A stretch of DNA of 64,000 bases, taken from assembly GCF_900090045.1 (NCBI RefSeq), contig NC_041788.1, forward strand, positions 3,405,501-3,469,500, in the 5' to 3' direction. Numbering within the stretch: the stretch's first letter is position 1; every line of letters starts with the position of its first letter. The position numbers and the translations under genes are program-made. The notes below the pieces were generated by a model. That model did no database searches and had not been told where the DNA came from. It saw only the letters and a list, made by a program, of their open reading frames with translations. Of the stretch, positions 58,159 through 64,000 are shown one piece after another. The stretch comes from Plasmodium malariae (Eukaryota; Apicomplexa; Aconoidasida; Haemosporida; Plasmodiidae).

Positions 58159-60780
58159 TTACCAAATAGCTATATTCCCATCCGAATGAATTGTTAATAA
58201 TTTGTCATTTAAAATGCAATTAGTTCCATTTATTTCTCCAAGTTGGTTATTTATAATATTGAAATAAGAATGGGTTAAGATATCATACGATACTATATTA
58301 TAAGGATATGAGCATATTAATTTTTTTCCATCCAACGAAAAAATTGGATAAGATTTGGGTGTTTGATATGTAAGGTCATTTTTTGGATTTTCAAAAGACT
58401 GTAAAAAATTAATTTTATTTGCGTTCAGTAATTTCAGTTTTCCACTAACAGACTGTATAGCTATTAACTGATCATCTGGAGAATAATTTAATCCATATAT
58501 TTTTTCATTAAATAGTTTTTTATCGTATAATATAGAATTACATAGACTTTTATTATGTACCCTTATATCATAACAAATAACAGAACCACTATGCGTACCA
58601 ATTAGTACATGCGATCCGTAATTCGATATAGCTGAACAAGTAATTAAATTATTTACATGAATAGTATTGTAACAACAATTTTTTTTCATGTTCCAAAATT
58701 TAATTGTTCCGTCTACACTAGTTGAGTAAAAAAGAGAATAATCAGTTAGGTAATTATGTAAAGACTTTTCATCCGTATAAATGAAATCATTTAAAAAATT
58801 AACTGATGTTATTTTCTCTTTATGGCCATAATATGAATGTTCTACTTTACTTTTTACATTATTTATTAAACATATATTATTATTTGCCATAGCTGCTACA
58901 GAATATAATCGTGAGGGATGTATACATATATTATATGCTGGTATTTTGCTGTTCAATATATAAAAACATTTAACACATTTTAATTTATTTTCTTTTACAT
59001 ATATAAAAGCAATTTTCCCGTCTTCTCCACAAGTAACAACCATATTATGATACGGTTCCTCTTGATCGCAATTTTTTATAAGTACTTCATTTTGCACAAA
59101 ACATTGCCTTATCATCTGCGTATTACTATTACTATTCCTGTTAATGCCGCAGTCACTATTGCTGTCAATGTAGCTATCACTGTTTCTGGCATTATTTCTA
59201 TTCCTGCTGTTATTCTTGTTGTCGTTATTTTCACTGTCTGTAGTAATAATTCCATTCACATCATTGGACATCCGTAAATTATAAAATTTACTATCACCAT
59301 TCAAGTTCAACATTCTCATCTTTGTTTCTACTCTGTTTTTGGAGTTGGTTAAATATTCTAAAGAATCTCTTATATCTGTTTTCGGAGTGGTGCAAAAACA
59401 TAGTATACTGCTACTCGTATGTACATTTAGAAATTTTTTTATTTTAAAAAAACCTTCATTGCGTTTGATATTTCTTGAATATGTGGAAGTGGGGTATGCT
59501 TCAATAACTTTACTTTTCAAACTGTTTTCTTCATAAGGGTTATTGCGATTTTTCATGTGTTCTTTAATTTTTAACACGCTGTTACTTAATAATTTAGAAG
59601 AGTAACTAATCCTTTTGTTGTTACGTGGGTCGTGATAATTTTTACCATCCAGCTCCTCTTCAGTACTATATTTGTCTCTCGAATATGTCTTCATATTATC
59701 ATTATTTGTATATGTTAATGGATCATCGGTATAATCAATTTCTTCTTTTTCTGCTAATGGTTGTTTTGTATTATGCACGTAATGTAATTTATCTAAGTAT
59801 AAATATACACGGAATTTTTGTTTTTTAAAAAAAATATGTTTCGATTTATATTCTTTTTTTGTTCTATGCACATTGTTTCCAACTTTTTTCCTCATTCTTT
59901 TGTTCATGCTATATTCAATTTTTTTTAATTGACGTTTATACGATTTTTTGCATGTTAACAAATATTTAAGGAGATTTTCATTTTCTACTTTTTTTTTAAA
60001 CAGTACATTTCTTAAAGCAAAATATTCCTTATCCATTTTTATTTTGTAATTTTTCATTTCATATACCTGCTTTAGTAGTTTAAAATATGCAAGTCTTATA
60101 TTGTCATATTCTCGCATCAGTTTAGCATTTCTCCTGTCCTTTAAGTCTATTTTACTCTGGAGCAATTTATTATTATTTTCATATAGTTTTATTACTTGTT
60201 TTTTTTTATTTAGACTTTCTTCTAATTTAAAAAGTTCTTTTTTTTTTTCAAAAAGTTCCTCTTCTCTTTTAATAATACCATTATGCAGTGTTTTATTTTC
60301 TTTATTTGTAATATTTAGCAGTTTTTCCTTTTCATTTAAGCTGTTTTTTAAAAGAAGAATGAGTTCATCATTTTTCCCTTTCTGTTTAATAACTTCTAAG
60401 AATTCTTTCTTTGAAATTAAATTCTGGCAATCATTTTGACTTATGTCAAAAGCGGGGGTACCTAATATATTAATTTTCAAATTGTTCAAAGGATTATGGT
60501 AATCATTATCCTTTTTCTTCGTACATTCGTCAGTTAATGGATCATCATTTTTTTTTAAATTATTTTCCATTAATATTTTACTTTCAAATGACAAACTGAA
60601 CTTACTGTTATTTAGTAAGTAAATATTTTCAGACGTAAATGAAGCAATAATAGCTAATAATTTATTTTTTTCATCAACTAAGGAATTATATGAAGCTAAA
60701 ACATCTTGATAGTTCTCACTTTGACTGATATTTCTTTGTTTAAGGCGGTATAAAATTGTGCTTTTCCAAGCTTCAGTCAT
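58159..60780 (-). CDS. ATG16: ATG16-like protein: coiled coil plus WD40 repeats
   Basis: ATG16 carries the ATG12-ATG5 conjugate to membranes where ATG8 is lipidated; in Plasmodium that machinery serves the apicoplast. The single exon encodes 873 aa. The N-terminus (WKSTILYRLKQRN....YQDVLASYNSLVDEKNKL) resembles the ATG5-binding helix of ATG16 (W...I...L..R......F..I...Y..LLE). Coiled coil occupies about residues 130-310. A low-complexity linker follows, and from about residue 560 to the end there are WD40-type blades (GKIAFIYV, GHKEKITSVNFL, STSVDGTIKFWN, SGSVICYDI, SGKLKLLN, DGNIAIW). This is the architecture of metazoan ATG16L, while yeast Atg16 lacks WD repeats. The N-terminal match is short, so a generic coiled-coil WD protein is the alternative. 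The start is the first ATG. Confidence 0.68.
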   Translation of the reverse strand: MTEAWKSTILYRLKQRNISQSENYQDVLASYNSLVDEKNKLLAIIASFTSENIYLLNNSKFSLSFESKILMENNLKKNDDPLTDECTKKKDNDYHNPLNNLKINILGTPAFDISQNDCQNLISKKEFLEVIKQKGKNDELILLLKNSLNEKEKLLNITNKENKTLHNGIIKREEELFEKKKELFKLEESLNKKKQVIKLYENNNKLLQSKIDLKDRRNAKLMREYDNIRLAYFKLLKQVYEMKNYKIKMDKEYFALRNVLFKKKVENENLLKYLLTCKKSYKRQLKKIEYSMNKRMRKKVGNNVHRTKKEYKSKHIFFKKQKFRVYLYLDKLHYVHNTKQPLAEKEEIDYTDDPLTYTNNDNMKTYSRDKYSTEEELDGKNYHDPRNNKRISYSSKLLSNSVLKIKEHMKNRNNPYEENSLKSKVIEAYPTSTYSRNIKRNEGFFKIKKFLNVHTSSSILCFCTTPKTDIRDSLEYLTNSKNRVETKMRMLNLNGDSKFYNLRMSNDVNGIITTDSENNDNKNNSRNRNNARNSDSYIDSNSDCGINRNSNSNTQMIRQCFVQNEVLIKNCDQEEPYHNMVVTCGEDGKIAFIYVKENKLKCVKCFYILNSKIPAYNICIHPSRLYSVAAMANNNICLINNVKSKVEHSYYGHKEKITSVNFLNDFIYTDEKSLHNYLTDYSLFYSTSVDGTIKFWNMKKNCCYNTIHVNNLITCSAISNYGSHVLIGTHSGSVICYDIRVHNKSLCNSILYDKKLFNEKIYGLNYSPDDQLIAIQSVSGKLKLLNANKINFLQSFENPKNDLTYQTPKSYPIFSLDGKKLICSYPYNIVSYDILTHSYFNIINNQLGEINGTNCILNDKLLTIHSDGNIAIW

Positions 60781-61945
60781 TTTATTTTATATGGAAAGAT
60801 TAAAAAACAAAACAAAAATACAAAAAAAAAAAGGGGGGGGGGCGTGGAATGACCACTTATAATATCATCATGAAAAAGACTAGAGTTAGTAGTTAACATG
60901 TTTTGATTCATATCTACGTTATATTATTACATACTTAACTACATCAATCCATATGTGAAGCTTTCATTATAATCCATTATAATATAACAAGATAACATAA
61001 TTTTCATTTTTTCATTTATTTTACAGTATTTATTTGAACGACATGTAATTCGTCTAAGGCGCATGCGTTAATTTTATCATGTTTTTTTAAATATACACTG
61101 TATTTACATATAAATAAAGAAAAATATGTACATATGTATACAAATTCATATATATACATATACATTACATATATAATGAATGTTAACAATACATACATGT
61201 ACGAATGATAATGGTAACAAAAATAAAAAATAAAAAATAAAAAAGTAAATGATGTAACTAATTTTTCCCTTTGAAATCATATTTGTTTTTCACATTTAAA
61301 AGTTTAAAAAATTATTTCAAGGTTCATTTTTTTTTTTTTTTTTATATATTAAATGTATAAAAAAAATATTTATCAAGTTGTTAAATATTTACATTAATAT
61401 AGAGAGAACGACTTTTTCTTGCCATGAAAAAACAGGACAAGATAGTTGAAATTAAAATTAATAATTAATTTTATATAAGATATTTTTAATTAATTAAATT
61501 TTTAAGTTAATTATAGCATTGTTTTAGTTCCACTTAAAACAAAGAAGAAATACAAAAAAAAAGTACACATGAATGTTTTTTCTCTTTTTTTTCTGAAATA
61601 ATAAAGTTTGAAGAGTTTCATTTACATGATAATATAATATGCTACACGATTATTCGTACATTCCAAATCTTTGCAGAAAGGGAAAGGAAATAGGAAAAAG
61701 AAAAAAAAGAAAAAAAAGAAAAAGAAAAATAATAAGAATAAGAATAATAAGAATAATAAGAACAATAAGAACAACTGCAGGAAAATGCAATAAATTATTT
61801 TTGTAAAATTGTACTTCATGAAAGGATATTTAATCACTCGTATAAATATACACCATACATATTTATGTAATTGCATAAGGAAAAAAATAAATACTTATAT
61901 ATATGCATTCGTATATCTACATGGTTGTATTTTTACCTGCTTTTA
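60781..61945. other. intergenic region between ATG16-like and CS-domain genes
   Basis: This holds the promoter side of the ATG16-like gene and the 3' side of the CS-domain gene. It contains a G run next to an A run (60821-60842), T runs at 61327-61343, and AAGAATAATAAGAATAAG repeats at 61725-61775. A tempting short frame near 61622-61670 was not used (see rejected items). Confidence 0.55.
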
Positions 61946-63979
61946 TTAATATTCATGCAAGGAAAAATTTGGGTGGGCGTCTTTCAAACTTTCAATTATG
62001 TTCTATATACCAAATAAAAAAGGGGTAAAAAAGGAAGAAGAAAAATTGATTCATATAAATAAGTATATTCTTCTGCTATTCTTATTTGTTATTCTTTTCC
62101 TACCTGCAGTACATCCTTTTTTTTAGTTGGATCATCTGTTTTTTTGGGTTTGTTTTTTCTTTTGTAAAACCTGTGAAAAGGTGAACTCGATAATGTAGAG
62201 ATTTATTATTCTCATAATGGTACCCCCCTAACAACATTCGCTTGTTTGGGAGACTTAGATATGCATGTATAAATAAAAATAGTTGTATAATTGATAACAT
62301 ACATACGTATGCAGCATATGTTGGAAACACATATAAGGAAAAAAGGAAGAAATATTGCATTAGAAAAACTTTTATTATTTTACATATAATCCCCTAGCCA
62401 AGCATCCTTTGCTTCTTCGCAGCTACATGAAAAAAGAAAAAAAAAAAAAAGTATAAGAAAATGAAAAAAATATATGAAAACAATTAATATTCTTAAAATT
62501 ACGCATATTTTAAATATAGAAAAAAAAACATTTCGTAGATTTTTATTTTGAATTAATACTCATTTGGGTCACTAAGATTTTTGTCCTTAATCAAAAAATT
62601 TTCTTTTCTATTTTCTTTTGTTAAGCGTTTCCAGCATGGTTCCTTGGGAAGCAAGTAGAAATATTAGCATTTATTCGATAAAGAGGAAAAAAAAAAAAAT
62701 TAAAGGGCAAAAAAATGAAGAGCCAAAAATATGAAGGGATGAAAATATAAAGAGTTCTTAACTTTGGTCTTTTTGCGAATTTTCAATTTTAAGCCTCTCT
62801 CTAAAGAAGAGTAAGTTGATTCCTAAATAATTTTTTTAGTAAGTAAAGTAATTGTAGAGGATGTAAACAAGAAAAGAAACAATTTATAAGGAAAAAGAGG
62901 TATATTTAACGAAGCGCTTATAATAAGTATGTATGTATGTAAGTATGTATGTAAGTATGTATGTATGTATTTATGTATGTATGCATGTAGGTATGCGCGT
63001 ATATTGGAATAATCAAAAAACCTCTGGAATTATTGGCCTTAATAAATGTAAGTTCAGTTTAAAGTTCTCCCCTTTCTTGTTTGTGGCTGAAAGATATATG
63101 TTGCTAATAAAAAAAAATATATATGTTCAATTTCTTGAACGAAAGAATAATGTAATATTTCAAGTAGGGACATTTACAAACATAACATGAACAATGCTTT
63201 TAGGAAGTAGCGAAAGAAAACAGTCAAAAAATAAAGATGGTCATAGATATGGTAGCATATTTGCAAAATAAAATTTAAAAAGCTTGTCTAAGGGGAAGGA
63301 AGAAAAAGGCGCACTTTATAAAACTCAATTTATCACGTTAATTTAAAAGTGTTCATGCTTGTGTGCTTCTGTGAGGGTATGTATATATGTATGTATGTAT
63401 ATATGTAATATATATGCTTGTGTGCGCTTATGAATGCAGGAATTTATAAAGATAGTGAAAACTAAGTTGGTGCTCATCTTTTTTAAAGCATAACTTTTCC
63501 GTAAATTTCACTACTTCCTCCAGAACTGATGGAATTAAAACAATTAATGTCAACTTATTTGAATTCTGTCCCCATCGAACAGTTGGAGCTTCTGTTCTAG
63601 AAAAATATAGAATCGTACAAAAAGGAAAAAAAAGAGAAAAAAAGAAAAAAAGAAAAAAGAAGTAAATAAAATGAGATAAAATGTAAGGGAACGTTTTAGG
63701 AAAAAATACCCTTTTTGTATGTTTATTTAAAAAAAAAAAAAATTAGCTGTATGTATTTCTGCGAGTTAATCTACTTTATTCTTACAAATATAGAGTTTTT
63801 CACAAAATAACTAAATATATGCATAATTTGCCGCGTATTCATTTTTTAAAAATTTTATTAATTCATAAATAATAATTACAAAAGACATGAACGGAAAAAA
63901 ACATTATGCAAGTTTACTGTGATGTTGGATAAGTAATAATTGTGGACAGGAGTACATAAAATAATAGGGGCAACGTCAT
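61946..63979 (-). CDS. CS (p23-like) domain protein with signal peptide, eight exons
   Basis: CS domains are Hsp90/Hsp20-type beta-sandwiches used by co-chaperones. Exons (minus strand): 63979-63918, 63596-63463, 63086-63022, 62822-62763, 62642-62560, 62422-62384, 62170-62104 and 62002-61946. All are GT..AG with matching phases 2,1,0,0,2,2,0, giving 188 aa. Residues 1-21 (MTLPLLFYVLLSTIITYPTS) look like a signal peptide encoded by exon 1. The CS domain follows: TVRWGQNSNKLTLIVLIP, then LNLHLLRPIIPEESTYSSLERGLKLKIRKK and a CWKRLTKENRKE segment equivalent to the W.RL.K of p23 and HACD3/B-ind1 proteins. The acidic/basic tail (DCEEAKDAWLGDYM, then KNKPKKTDDPTKKKDVLQ) ends LHEY, with no ER-retrieval signal. 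No exon exceeds 134 nt, so an ORF scan misses the gene. A secretory-pathway CS protein is unusual. The gene continues to within 21 bp of the window end, so an upstream exon cannot be excluded. Confidence 0.82.
62923..62995. repeat. GTAT tetranucleotide repeat in intron 3 of the CS-domain gene
   Basis: A (GTAT)n array with GTAA and GCAT interruptions lies between the exons at 63022 and 62822. The plus-strand open frame that starts here translates the repeat and is not a gene. Confidence 0.85.
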
Positions 63980-64000
63980 TTTAAGAAAAATGAAAGTCGA

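Noticed and set aside
61620..61668. Segment encoding DLECTNNRVAYYIIM as last exon of the CS-domain gene
   Set aside because: Its frame needs phase 1 while the preceding exon ends in phase 0; the exon at 62002-61946 fits phase and has a better acceptor.
62811..62816. Acceptor TTTAG|AG just before RGLKLKIRKK in the CS-domain gene
   Set aside because: It breaks the frame and drops the ESTYSSLE segment; the upstream TTATTTAG|GAATCA acceptor restores both.

Overview
This window is nuclear DNA from a malaria parasite (genus Plasmodium). It is about three-quarters A+T, with long poly-A/poly-T runs, (TA)n tracts and short introns bounded by GT..AG. The genes are asparagine/lysine-rich, and one is an ortholog of the gametocyte protein G377. 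The base composition is less extreme than I would expect of P. falciparum, so a P. malariae/P. ovale-like species is my guess; the sequence alone does not settle it. From memory, the gene order (THO2, KsgA-type dimethylase, small unknown gene, G377, CSC1-like channel, VPS26, coiled-coil protein, AP-3 sigma, eIF2B-beta, TFIIA-gamma, RAD16-like, WD-repeat protein) matches a core block of P. falciparum chromosome 12. This is a conserved chromosome-internal region, not a subtelomeric or mobile one.

Layout. 1-11.5 kb: THO2 (minus strand), with four 3' exons that phase-join to the long exon. 11.5-13.6 kb: intergenic DNA with a 119-bp strictly alternating pyrimidine-purine tract and an unusually GC-rich island. 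13.6-15.2 kb: an apicoplast-type rRNA adenine dimethyltransferase (minus). 16.3-16.9 kb: a small lysine-rich protein (plus) whose frame stays open for 78 codons after its stop. 18.1-18.4 kb: a 19-copy, 16-bp minisatellite. 18.5-26.1 kb: G377 (minus). 26.1-31.0 kb: a large divergent intergenic region. 31.0-35.6 kb: a six-exon OSCA/TMEM63 (CSC1) channel with an apparent poly-A frameshift. 38.0-39.2 kb: VPS26, apparently with an ATG-only first coding exon. 41.0-43.0 kb: a coiled-coil protein. 44.5-45.9 kb: AP-3 sigma in six exons. 46.8-48.6 kb: eIF2B-beta (minus). 50.7-51.4 kb: TFIIA-gamma. 52.9-57.7 kb: a RAD16/RAD5-type SNF2-RING protein. 58.2-60.8 kb: an ATG16-like WD-repeat protein (minus). 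61.9-64.0 kb: a signal-peptide-bearing CS-domain protein in eight exons (minus).

The genes are individually transcribed eukaryotic units and do not form an operon. Their themes are mRNA synthesis, export and translation (THO2, TFIIA-gamma, eIF2B-beta), vesicle and organelle biology (VPS26, AP-3 sigma, ATG16-like, apicoplast KsgA), DNA repair (RAD16-like) and female-gamete egress (G377). I saw no mobile element, CRISPR array, tRNA or rRNA. The least explained items are the GC island, a possible unannotated minus-strand gene at 37.2-37.8 kb, the gene-adjacent tandem arrays, and the lineage-specific gene structures.
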